Source of the DNA: JACCSI01 sp963815285
GTDB lineage: Bacteria > Acidobacteriota > Vicinamibacteria > Vicinamibacterales > UBA2999
Direction of reading: 5' to 3'
Assembly: GCA_963815285.1 (NCBI GenBank)
Contig: CAWFGB010000004.1
Location: forward strand, 124,001-188,000
Length of the DNA: 64,000 nt
The translations under genes were made by a program, and so were the position numbers. A model generated the notes under the pieces. The model made no database searches. It was not told where the DNA came from and saw only the letters and a program-made list of their open reading frames with translations. Shown piece by piece: positions 9,380 through 17,717 of this stretch. Within the stretch, counting starts at the first letter, position 1; each line of letters begins with the position of its first letter.

Positions 9380-10404
9380 AGCTCGCCACCACCGGCTGGT
9401 ATTCGACATTGCTCCGGTCGGCGCGCGGCGTTCGTCGTGCGTTGCGAAGTCGTCCCGACGAAGTTCGCGTCGGCGTGCCGCTCGGCGACGGCTGTGTGGA
9501 TGGAGTGGCAATTCATCTCGACGGCACTATCGCCGCGTTCGGCTGGTCGAAGGACCTCGACAACTTTCGTCGCTCGCTGTCACTGACAATTGGTGGCGTC
9601 TCGGGCGCGCCGACCTACGCGTACCGGGTTCGGCGATCCGACCTCGCCACAGCCCTCGGTCCACATGCGGCGTATTACGGTGCAACCGCAGAGTGGGTGA
9701 CACTTCCACGAGCAAAAAAAGAACCCGCAACCTTGCACGCGGGTGAGCGTCTCCTAGCGACCTTCACTGCTCCGCCGATGGAGGCGCCTGCCTATGCGCA
9801 TTTGCGCAACGAGACCCGCGTCCTAAGGCGCGAGGACATCTACTCGTTTGGCCCGCCAGTTCCCGAAGTGTCAATCGAGGTGGTCGAGCTCGCGCGCCAA
9901 CTGCCGCCGCCTGTGCTGGATTTCGGTTGCGGCGCTGGGGCGCTCGTTCGCGCGTTGCGAAGAGAAGGCATCGAGGCGTACGGTCTCGAGCTCGACAACG
10001 ATCGCATCCGACACCATCTGCTCGACGACGTGAGGCCGTGGGTGACGTTGTACGAAGGCAGCCTTCCCAGTCCGTTTCGCGACGGTCAGTTCCGTTCGGT
10101 GGCCTGCTCAGAAGTGGTCGAGCACATTCCCAACCCGACGGCCGTGATAGCGGAGCTCGCCCGCCTCGCCTTCGATCGTTTCCTCGTGACTGTCCCGGAC
10201 ATGTCCGCCATTCCGCGCGGCTATCACCATGGCGTGGTTCCCTGGCACCTGCTCGAATCGACGCATGTCAACTTCTTTACGCAGAACAGCCTCGAGGCGC
10301 TGCTGACCCCAACGGCGAAACAGATTGAGATTGCCCGAATCGGCCAGGTGGTCTGCGAACGGATGTCTTACTACACCAGCCTCGCGGCCGTGGTCCACCG
10401 CTGA
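9376..10404 (+). CDS. SAM-dependent class I methyltransferase with extra N-terminal domain
   Basis: Cytoplasmic methyltransferase, 342 aa. The C-terminal half has the class I fold: motif I VLDFGCGAGALVRALR near residues 178-193, an acidic residue after strand 2 (YGLELDND), and SEVVEHIPNP as motif IV, as in the Methyltransf_11 group. The first ~170 residues form a separate beta-rich domain (VGVPLGDGCVDGVAIHLDGT) that I cannot name. The start is GTG at 9376; an in-frame stop at 9343-9345 rules out a much longer form. It precedes a tandem glycosyltransferase by 200 bp on the same strand, so modification of a surface glycan or its precursor is a plausible role, but that is inference from context. 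Confidence 0.85.
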   Translation: MKLATTGWYSTLLRSARGVRRALRSRPDEVRVGVPLGDGCVDGVAIHLDGTIAAFGWSKDLDNFRRSLSLTIGGVSGAPTYAYRVRRSDLATALGPHAAYYGATAEWVTLPRAKKEPATLHAGERLLATFTAPPMEAPAYAHLRNETRVLRREDIYSFGPPVPEVSIEVVELARQLPPPVLDFGCGAGALVRALRREGIEAYGLELDNDRIRHHLLDDVRPWVTLYEGSLPSPFRDGQFRSVACSEVVEHIPNPTAVIAELARLAFDRFLVTVPDMSAIPRGYHHGVVPWHLLESTHVNFFTQNSLEALLTPTAKQIEIARIGQVVCERMSYYTSLAAVVHR

Positions 10405-10604
10405 GTCGACGGCGCCGGCACGACACGCGACTGTAATGATGAGCGTGACTCGTTGTTCACGACATAGCAGTGCGCACTACTCTGCCGTGCCGAGAACCTC
10501 AGTACTTTCGCTGACCATCACGCGCCCATAAGCTTTTCAGTGCATGGTCGCAGTCACGATGGTCTGCTGGCCAACGACCACGTGTTACGATTCGCTCTTG
10601 CTCG

Positions 10605-13097
10605 ATGCAAACTGGTCCATCCGTTAGCGTCTTAGTGCTCAATTACGAAGGTGTTACCCATCTCCGGAATTGCCTGCCCTCGCTCGAGGCTCTCGACTAC
10701 CCGAATAAGCGGATCGTCGTAGTCGATAACGGTTCGAGTGATGGCTCGGTCGAGTACGTGCGTTCGCGTCATCCGCACGTCGATGTCTTCCAGCTGCCGA
10801 GCAACCGGGGCTTCGCTGGCGCCTACAACGCCGCTGTCGCCGCCGCGAACACCGATTTCGTGGCGTTTCTCAACAACGACACCAAGGTCGCGGCAAATTG
10901 GTTGAGCGAGCTGATTGACGTCGTCGAGCGCCAACACGCGGCGGCCGCTGCCTCGACGATTCTGGCGTGGGATGGATCGCGCGTCGACTTCGTCGGTGGC
11001 CTGCCGAACTTCGCCGGTCATTCGTGGCAACTCGACTACGGCGAACCCGTAGACAAGGAGTACCCGGAACGCCAACTGCTGTTCGGCTGTGCCGGTTCGA
11101 TGCTGGTGCGGCGCGACGCGTTCGTCGAAGCGCAAGGTTTCGACGAGGATTTCTTCGCTTACTTCGAAGATGTCGATCTCGGCTGGCGCATGACCTTGCT
11201 CGGCCACAAGACGATGTTCGCGCCGAAGGCGATCACCTACCACCGGATGCACGGTACGGCTGGACGCTGGGCGCACGTGCTGCGACTGCGCCTCTACGAA
11301 CGCAATGCGCTCGCCACCATCTTCAAGAATTACGGCGACGAAGCGCTCGCGCGCACGCTGGGGCCTGCCGTGGTGATGACGCTGGCACGAAATCTCGCGT
11401 CAGCAAAGCTGGATGGGTCGGGAATCCAGTTTGGACACAGCGCAGCATCGAGCGCTGACGTTCCCGCGCCGTTGATCGGATCGTTGATCGCGCTCGAAGA
11501 CTTCCAGCAGATGCTGCCCGCGTTGTCAGACAAGCGCCGATGGATTCAGTCCAGACGTCGCATTGCTGATGAAAACATCCTGCCGCTGTTCCCCACTCCC
11601 TTGCGGCTGCACGACGTCGACGACACCTATCGCGCCGCGGCCGAAGCGCTGATTCGCGATTTCAAAGTTGCCGAGCTGTTTGGGCTGAAGCCGGCAGGGC
11701 GGTCGGTGGCCGTTCCCGCGCTCTCTTCCCTGACAGTTGCTCCAGGCGGGCGGTCACCTCGCGTCTCGATTGTCGTCCAGACGGCTAGTGGCGGCCGCCA
11801 TCTTCCGGAGTGCCTGGATTCCCTGCGCCAGCACACCTGGCCCCAAGAGGACACGGAAGTCATCGTCGTCGATAACGGCTCCGCCGAAGATCCAACGACG
11901 ATTGCCAAGCGTCACTACCCGCGAGTGCGCGTCACACGGACCGGCCGCAATCTGGGCTTTGCCAGCGGCAACAACGTCGGCGCGCGGATGGCGACTGGCG
12001 ACTGGCTCGTTTTCTTGAACGACGACGCTCGCGTGACACCGACGTGGCTCGACGAGCTGATGGCGGTGGCGCGACGCCGTAATGCGGCATCAGTCGGCGC
12101 GCTCATCACCGATTGGACCGGAGAGCACATCGACTTCGCCGGAGGTCTCGTCAACTTCGAAGGTCGCGTTTACCCCCAGGGGCACGGCCTGCCACTCACT
12201 CAGTTCACGCCGCAGGAATCGCCACTACTGTTCGGCTGCCGTGCCGCTGTGCTCTTCCGCCGCGATGTCTTCGAACAGACCGGCGGCTGGGACGAAGGCA
12301 CCTTCGCCTATTACGAGGACGTGGAATTCGGTTGGCGATTGTGGCTGCTCGGCCATGAAGTGTGGTTAGCGCCCGCGGCCCGCGTCTTTCACAAGCATCA
12401 CGGAACGTCGGGCACGGAAAGCCCTGCGCGCGTGCGCGCCCTCGAGCGCAATGCACTGCGCATGATCTACACGCACCTCGAAGAGTCGACGCTTCAGCGC
12501 GTGTTGCCAGGAGCACTGCTGTTTGCGGCGGACCGCGCACTGTTGGGCACGTCCTTCAGCCGCGCCGCTGGAGAGGAAACCGTCGGTCCGCGGAGGAGGA
12601 TGCCCGGCCGGCTCCGACCGGGCGTAGTGAAGATTCGTCTTCTGCACGCCTTGAGCCGGCGCGGCGCGCGTCGTCAAATGGGAACCTGGTGGAACCTGCG
12701 GCGCGTGGGCGCCCGTGGGCTCGTCGGCTCCGTGGTCGATGTGATGGTCGAGATGAAGTTTGGCTGGCAGGAACCGGCCAGCCGCGCCCAGTATCAGATC
12801 GAGCGCATCAGACCGAGCGCTGCGCTCGACGGCCATGTTGAGCGAGTACCGATCGGTTTCTTCGGCGCGCTTCTCGGCATTCGCGACTTCCTCGAATCGC
12901 TGCCAGCGCTCAGCGCGAGGCGCGCGTGGATCCAGGGAAAACGTCGTCGGTCGGATGCCGAAATCGTTTCCCGATTCGGGGCCAACTGGCAGAGCGGAGT
13001 ACCCTCGGCGCACGTCGACATCCATCTCGAGCTGCGCAACCAAGTGGTGACCTTGCTGGGGATCGAGACGCCCTCCGGGCAGGAGGAAGCTGTCTAA
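10605..13097 (+). CDS. Tandem family-2 glycosyltransferase (two GT2 domains)
   Basis: Predicted cytoplasmic or membrane-associated glycosyltransferase of the rhamnosyltransferase (WbbL/RfbF-like) GT2 type, 830 aa. GT2 domain 1 (about residues 5-230) begins VSVLVLNYEG and shows VVVDNGSSDGS, NRGFAGAYN, the nucleotide-sugar site FLNNDTKV and FEDVDLGWR. GT2 domain 2 (about 385-620) repeats these as VIVVDNGSAED, NLGFASGNNVG, FLNDDARV and YEDVEFGWRLW. Each GT domain is followed by a similar helical tail: SLIALEDFQQMLPALSDKRR after the first and ALLGIRDFLESLPALSARRA near the C-terminus. The gene therefore looks like an internal duplication of a whole GT-plus-tail unit. Likely role: adding two sugars in surface polysaccharide assembly. 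The start ATG at 10605 fits the N-terminal GT strand. Confidence 0.9.
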   Translation: MQTGPSVSVLVLNYEGVTHLRNCLPSLEALDYPNKRIVVVDNGSSDGSVEYVRSRHPHVDVFQLPSNRGFAGAYNAAVAAANTDFVAFLNNDTKVAANWLSELIDVVERQHAAAAASTILAWDGSRVDFVGGLPNFAGHSWQLDYGEPVDKEYPERQLLFGCAGSMLVRRDAFVEAQGFDEDFFAYFEDVDLGWRMTLLGHKTMFAPKAITYHRMHGTAGRWAHVLRLRLYERNALATIFKNYGDEALARTLGPAVVMTLARNLASAKLDGSGIQFGHSAASSADVPAPLIGSLIALEDFQQMLPALSDKRRWIQSRRRIADENILPLFPTPLRLHDVDDTYRAAAEALIRDFKVAELFGLKPAGRSVAVPALSSLTVAPGGRSPRVSIVVQTASGGRHLPECLDSLRQHTWPQEDTEVIVVDNGSAEDPTTIAKRHYPRVRVTRTGRNLGFASGNNVGARMATGDWLVFLNDDARVTPTWLDELMAVARRRNAASVGALITDWTGEHIDFAGGLVNFEGRVYPQGHGLPLTQFTPQESPLLFGCRAAVLFRRDVFEQTGGWDEGTFAYYEDVEFGWRLWLLGHEVWLAPAARVFHKHHGTSGTESPARVRALERNALRMIYTHLEESTLQRVLPGALLFAADRALLGTSFSRAAGEETVGPRRRMPGRLRPGVVKIRLLHALSRRGARRQMGTWWNLRRVGARGLVGSVVDVMVEMKFGWQEPASRAQYQIERIRPSAALDGHVERVPIGFFGALLGIRDFLESLPALSARRAWIQGKRRRSDAEIVSRFGANWQSGVPSAHVDIHLELRNQVVTLLGIETPSGQEEAV

Positions 13098-13168
13098 CCC
13101 GATAACCAGGACTTGTCTTGGGCCATGATGTGGGTCTCGCTTTGGGGGAGTAATATGCGAGTACTCGC

Positions 13169-14395
13169 ATGAGCACGTCAAACACGACGGGCCAGTCGCC
13201 GGCCGCCAAGGTACCGGCGGCAGCCTTCGCGACTCCTGCACCGTGGGTCGTCGCGCTCGCGATTACGGGGGCCGCCATCGCGCTGCAGGCGCTGACGTCC
13301 TGGCGGCTGTCCGCGCTCTTCATGGTCGGCGTCCTCGCCGGCGTCGCGCTGTATCACGCGGCTTTCGGCTTCACTTCGTCGTGGCGGGTCTTCATCAGCG
13401 ACCGCCGCGGCGCCGGCCTGCGCGCGCAGATGCTCATGCTGGCGGCGACGTGCCTTGTCTTTTTCCCGCTGCTCGCTTCGGGCTCCGCATGGGGTCAGCC
13501 GCTGCGCGGGTCGGTCTCACCGGTCGGGGTCGCCGTCATCGCCGGCGCGTTCATGTTCGGCGTCGGCATGCAACTCGGCGGCGGCTGCGCGTCAGGCACG
13601 CTTTTCACGGTCGGCGGCGGCAGCCTGCGCATGCTGGTCACGCTGTTCTTCTTCATCGTTGGATCGGTGATTGGCACGGCGCACGCGCCGTTCTGGACGT
13701 CGCAGCCCTCGTGGGGCGCGGTCTCGCTCGTGACCGAGCTTGGCCCCTGGTTGGCGCTCGCGCTCAGCCTTGCGACGTTTGCCGCCATCGCGTGGTCCAC
13801 AGCGGAAATCGAACGCCGCCACCACGGATCGCTCGCCCAGCCGCCCACCGACCGAAACGCGGCCTGGCTCCGCGGTCCGTGGCCCCTCATGGCCGGTGCG
13901 ATCGGACTGGCCGTCGTCAACATCGCGACGTTGCTGCTGGCCGGCCGCCCGTGGGGCGTGACATCCGCCTTTGCGTTGTGGGGGGCGAAGGCCGCGCAGG
14001 CGCTCGGGATCCCGGTGCACACCTGGCCCTACTGGACCGCGCCCGCACAGAAGACGGCGCTCGAATCGAGCGTGCTCAACGATGTGACGTCGGTAATGAA
14101 CGTCGGGATCGTGCTCGGCGCGCTGTTGGCGTCGCTCCTCGCCGGACGGTTCGCTCCGGCCTGGAAGGTGCCGAGGCGCTCGCTCGTCGCCGCGATCCTT
14201 GGCGGCCTGCTGCTTGGCTACGGCGCCCGCGTGGCCTTCGGCTGCAACATCGGCGCGTATTTCAGCGGCATCGCCTCCGGCAGCCTGCACGGCTGGCTGT
14301 GGCTGCCCTCCGCGTTTGCCGGCAGCATCCTCGGCACCTGGCTCAGGCCGACCTTCGGCCTTGGCGTCGAGCGCACCGCGCGATCACGCTGCTGA
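13169..14395 (+). CDS. YeeE/YedE-family sulfur-compound transporter
   Basis: Polytopic inner-membrane protein of the YeeE/YedE (DUF395, TsuA-like) family, whose characterised members import thiosulfate through a relay of cysteines. At 408 aa it is of full length. The two signature regions are present: GGGCASGTLFTVGGG with a cysteine near residue 139, and ARVAFGCNIGAYFSGIASG with a cysteine near residue 359. About ten hydrophobic segments are visible. The start ATG at 13169 gives a short hydrophilic cytoplasmic tail before TM1. No TusA-like partner is adjacent, although many family members have one. The 3' end overlaps the convergent gene by 12 bp. Confidence 0.88.
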   Translation: MSTSNTTGQSPAAKVPAAAFATPAPWVVALAITGAAIALQALTSWRLSALFMVGVLAGVALYHAAFGFTSSWRVFISDRRGAGLRAQMLMLAATCLVFFPLLASGSAWGQPLRGSVSPVGVAVIAGAFMFGVGMQLGGGCASGTLFTVGGGSLRMLVTLFFFIVGSVIGTAHAPFWTSQPSWGAVSLVTELGPWLALALSLATFAAIAWSTAEIERRHHGSLAQPPTDRNAAWLRGPWPLMAGAIGLAVVNIATLLLAGRPWGVTSAFALWGAKAAQALGIPVHTWPYWTAPAQKTALESSVLNDVTSVMNVGIVLGALLASLLAGRFAPAWKVPRRSLVAAILGGLLLGYGARVAFGCNIGAYFSGIASGSLHGWLWLPSAFAGSILGTWLRPTFGLGVERTARSRC

Positions 14396-14956
14396 GTCGC
14401 CCGGCCGCACGTCTGAGCCTCTAATTTCGTCTTTCTTCTCCACACTGACGGCGCGGGCCCGCGTGTGGGTGATGGTCACGACGTCGCCGACTTTCACGCC
14501 CTGGAGCAACTGCGGGTACTGCACGACACGGAAGACGCGGCGGTTGTCGGCGCCGTGATACGTGACCGATTGAGTGGCGGGGTCAATGGCATCGATCGTC
14601 ACCACAAGACGGACTTGTTGCATGACATCGGCATCGCCGCGTTTTACCGCGTCCTTTGCCGCCGACGTCGTGTCTTCGATGGGGCCCATCCGGGTCCCCG
14701 GGGTCACCTCCACGATGTACGCGTCGTAGTAGCGGACGACCACCAGGTCGCCGCGCTCGATTTGGTCGAAGATCGGCAGATCCGGCCCGACCCAGATCGG
14801 TACCTGGGCAGTGCCAGAAGCGGCCGAGATGGTGACGAGCCGTCCGGACCGGTCGATCCGATCCACCTGCCCTACCACTTCGAACACCTGTTGTGCCACG
14901 CCTGTGGGCTGTTGGGTCAATGTCAAGGCAATCAAGGCAAGAGCGACCGCCAGCAT
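14384..14956 (-). CDS. Secreted protein of unknown function, repeated beta-domain
   Basis: A 190-residue exported protein without a recognised family. A short signal peptide (MLAVALALIALTLTQQ) is followed by about 170 residues rich in beta-strand patterns and charged turns. It has two internally similar stretches, GQVDRIDRSGRLVTI and VVTIDAIDPATQSVTY, each followed by a segment ending in a GD-VV pair (ERGDLVVVRYY; KVGDVVTITHT). This suggests two copies of a small OB- or barrel-like domain. The ATG at 14956 is preceded by GAGGAGCTCTC. It lies downstream of an ADOP gene on the same strand but is separated from it by 171 bp with hairpins. Confidence 0.7.
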   Translation of the reverse strand: MLAVALALIALTLTQQPTGVAQQVFEVVGQVDRIDRSGRLVTISAASGTAQVPIWVGPDLPIFDQIERGDLVVVRYYDAYIVEVTPGTRMGPIEDTTSAAKDAVKRGDADVMQQVRLVVTIDAIDPATQSVTYHGADNRRVFRVVQYPQLLQGVKVGDVVTITHTRARAVSVEKKDEIRGSDVRPGDSAA

Positions 14957-15042
14957 GTGAGAGCTCCTCGCAACTCATCATACCGGCAGGTTGCCTCCAG
15001 GATGCACTCCACGCAACAGAGGAGCAGGTGACCGGTCCAGCC

Positions 15043-15098
15043 GCAAGTTCCAGACGCTTGGAACTTGCGCCGATCGGCAATCTCGTATTCAACGAGAT
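15043..15098 (-). terminator. Two consecutive hairpins after ADOP gene
   Basis: GCAAGTTCCA/TGGAACTTGC (15043-15068) is a perfect 10-bp stem with a 6-nt loop, and ATCTCGT/ACGAGAT (15080-15098) is a perfect 7-bp stem with a 5-nt loop. Both are downstream of the minus-strand ADOP stop at 15128. No U-tract follows, so intrinsic termination is only a possibility. Confidence 0.4.
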
Positions 15099-15127
15099 CG
15101 TCAGCAGGCTGATTTGAGGGTATCCGC

Positions 15128-17590
15128 TCACTCGTCGCGCAGGGCGACGACCGGATCGACGTTGGTCGCCCGCCGGGCGGGCAGGTAGCTCGCGACGAGC
15201 GCGATCCCGACCAGAAGCACGGGCACCGCCGAGAACGTCACCGTGTCGGTGGTCGTCACGCCGAACAGCAGACTGGCCATCAGCCGCGTCAGCGCCGCGG
15301 CGCCCGCGAGGCCGAGCACGACTCCTGCGACCGTCAGCTCGACGCCCTGGCGCATGACCATCCGCCGCACGCGTCCGCGCTCGGCGCCGAGCGCCATGCG
15401 GAGGCCGATGTCGCGAGTGCCCTGGCTGACCAGGTGCGACATCACCCCGTAGATGCCGATGACGGCGAGCAGCAGCGCGAAGACCGCAAATCCCGACAGC
15501 ATCATCATCGCAAACCGTTGGCGCGCCAGCGAATCGTGCATCCGGCTCTCCATCGTCTGCACGTCGTAGACGGGGATGGTCGGATCGGCGTCGTGGATGG
15601 CGCGAACCATGGTGCCCGCTACCGCTTCCGGATCGCCGGTTGTGCGCGCCACTTGGTAGGAGGATGGGCCGATAGGCGGACCGTAGACGACGATGCGGCC
15701 GTCGACGTCGAGCCCGTACTGTTTGACGGTGCCGACGACGCCGACGATCGTCATGGGAGACTTCGGATCGTGCCAGAGCCGCTTGCCGATCGCATCGCCG
15801 TTGGGCCAGAAGCGCTGCGCGAACTTCTCGTCGATGATGGCGACCGGACGCTCGGCGTTGGTGAGGTCGGATTCCGTGAACATCCGGCCCTGCAGCAGCG
15901 GAATCTCCATCGTGCGGAAATAGTCTGTCGTCACGCCGCGCTGGTCGACCTGCAGCTCCTGCCCGGGCGACGGCACCCAGCCTTCGACGTTGATGCTCCC
16001 CCAGCCGACCGCTGAGGTGAAGGGCAGCGACGTCACCGCTCCGCGCGCCACGACGCCGGGCACGCGGGCGAGTCGCTCGCCAAGCTCGCGGTTGAAGGCG
16101 ATCACCGACTCGCGATCGGGAAGCCGCCGTCCGCCCGCGCCAAGGCGCATGGAGATCACATGCTCCGGGTTGAAGCCGGGCGGAACGCTCTGCAGGCGCG
16201 TGAAGCTGCGCACCAGCAGGCCGGCACCGACGAGCAGCATCAGCGCCAGGGCGACCTCGGCCACCACCAGCACACTGCGCAGCTGGCGTCTCGACGTGTT
16301 GAAGCCACCGTCGCCTTGCGAGTTGCGTCCCCCGGCCTTCAGGGTGGTGTTGACGTCGACCCGCGCGGCGCGCAGCGCCGGGGCGAGGCCGAACAGCACG
16401 CTCGTCAGCACACCGGTGACGAACGTGAACGTGAGCACGGTACCGTCGATGCCGATGTCATCGAGCCGCGGGATGTTGCCGGGGTTGATCGTGCGCACTA
16501 CGTAGAGCTGCGCTTGCGCGATCAGCAGGCCCGCGGCCGCGCCGACACCGGCGAGCAACAGGCTTTCGGTCAGTAGCTGCCGCACCACGCGGCTCCATCC
16601 GGCGCCGAGCGCCGTCCGAATCGCCATCTCCTTCTGTCGCCCGGTCGCGCGCGTCAGCAGCAGGTTGGCGACGTTGGCGCACGCGATGAGGAGGACCAAT
16701 CCTACCGACCCGAACAGCACCATCACCGCGCGGCGCACGTTGCCGACCACCTGGTCGAGGAGCGGCACGACGCTGATGGTGAACGTCTTGTCGCGCTTGT
16801 CCTTCTCGCGGATGCGCGCGGCCGTGACGCTGACATCGGCTTGCGCCTGCTCCATGCTGACGCCGTCCTTGAGCCGTGCCATGACGTTGTAGTTCTCGTC
16901 GCCGCGCCGGTTGACTGCGTCCGGGCCAAGCGGCAGCGGAACGAACACGTCCATCTGCCGGATGCTGGCCACTGTCGGCATGACTTCGTCGTTCAGAAGG
17001 AAGGTCCCGGTCAGGACGCCGGCAACCGTGAACTGGTTGCGCTCTTCCCCGGTGCCGAGGCCTAGCCCGTTGAGCGTGATCGTCGTGCCGACCACGTTGA
17101 GGTCGGCATCGAACAGCCGGCGCCAGAAGCCGTAGCTGAGAATCACGACCGGCGGTCGGCCCGGCTCGTCGTCGGCGGCGACGAGCAGCCGGCCGTGAAC
17201 CGGCTGCGCGCCGAGGAGGCGGAACAGGCTCGAGGTCGTGCGGAGCACTTCGACCCGCTCGGGCTGATCGCGTCCGATCAGCGTGGCGGTCCGGCCTTGC
17301 GAGATCGACATCTCGTCGAACGAGCTGTTCTCGGTGCGGATGTCAATGTACTGGCCCGGCGAGGGCCAGTCCTGCGGGATGTTGATGCCCGGGGACCGGA
17401 GCCACAACACCGCCAGCCGGTCGGGATCCGGATAGGGCAGCGGCTTCAGCACGAGGGCGTTGACGACGCTGAAGATGGCCGTGTTGGCGCCGATGCCGAT
17501 GGCGAGCGAGGCCACGATCACCAGGCTCACCACCGGCGTTCGGCTCAGCGCGCGCAGCGCGTACCGGGAGTCCTGAAGGATGGTCTTCAT
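15128..17590 (-). CDS. ADOP-family MacB/FtsX-type permease
   Basis: Full-length (820 aa) duplicated orphan permease of the inner membrane, TIGR03434 type. The start ATG at 17590 gives MKTILQDSRYALRALSRTP, the short form without the helical prefix domain. TM1 (~18-40) is followed by a periplasmic MacB_PCD domain, an FtsX block with LIACANVANLLLTRATGRQ (~300) and four-helix bundle to ~400. A second half starts with VLVVAEVALALMLLVGAGLL (~435), followed by another PCD domain and a C-terminal FtsX block with LAVIGIYGVMSHLVSQGTRD (~695). It ends in the usual RRATNVDPVVALRDE. No ATPase or PadR gene is next to it; the next gene upstream is a TonB receptor on the same strand, 127 bp away. Confidence 0.93.
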   Translation of the reverse strand: MKTILQDSRYALRALSRTPVVSLVIVASLAIGIGANTAIFSVVNALVLKPLPYPDPDRLAVLWLRSPGINIPQDWPSPGQYIDIRTENSSFDEMSISQGRTATLIGRDQPERVEVLRTTSSLFRLLGAQPVHGRLLVAADDEPGRPPVVILSYGFWRRLFDADLNVVGTTITLNGLGLGTGEERNQFTVAGVLTGTFLLNDEVMPTVASIRQMDVFVPLPLGPDAVNRRGDENYNVMARLKDGVSMEQAQADVSVTAARIREKDKRDKTFTISVVPLLDQVVGNVRRAVMVLFGSVGLVLLIACANVANLLLTRATGRQKEMAIRTALGAGWSRVVRQLLTESLLLAGVGAAAGLLIAQAQLYVVRTINPGNIPRLDDIGIDGTVLTFTFVTGVLTSVLFGLAPALRAARVDVNTTLKAGGRNSQGDGGFNTSRRQLRSVLVVAEVALALMLLVGAGLLVRSFTRLQSVPPGFNPEHVISMRLGAGGRRLPDRESVIAFNRELGERLARVPGVVARGAVTSLPFTSAVGWGSINVEGWVPSPGQELQVDQRGVTTDYFRTMEIPLLQGRMFTESDLTNAERPVAIIDEKFAQRFWPNGDAIGKRLWHDPKSPMTIVGVVGTVKQYGLDVDGRIVVYGPPIGPSSYQVARTTGDPEAVAGTMVRAIHDADPTIPVYDVQTMESRMHDSLARQRFAMMMLSGFAVFALLLAVIGIYGVMSHLVSQGTRDIGLRMALGAERGRVRRMVMRQGVELTVAGVVLGLAGAAALTRLMASLLFGVTTTDTVTFSAVPVLLVGIALVASYLPARRATNVDPVVALRDE

Positions 17591-17655
17591 GGAAATCCCC
17601 CTCGCCCCAGGACTTGCGAGTTGCTAGCCTCAGATGGCGCCCGATCGTAGAGCGA

Positions 17656-17716
17656 GGCGCGGCCGCGCGGCCGCGCCCCGTGAGTGGTAGGAGGGTCCGA
17701 GTCGCGCGCGCGACTC
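17656..17716 (-). terminator. Two perfect palindromes after TonB receptor
   Basis: A perfect 22-bp palindrome, GGCGCGGCCGC/GCGGCCGCGCC (17656-17677), and a perfect 18-bp palindrome, GAGTCGCGC/GCGCGACTC (17699-17716), follow the receptor stop codon at 17718-17720. Their loopless, GC-only symmetry could stop transcription, or serve as a protein-binding or cruciform site between the two minus-strand genes. Confidence 0.45.
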
Positions 17717-17717
17717 G

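Noticed and set aside
13243..14424. Second long plus-strand frame over the YeeE gene
   Set aside because: Shadow frame; product is Arg/His-rich with no hydrophobic segments, while the other frame is a clear YeeE/YedE protein.
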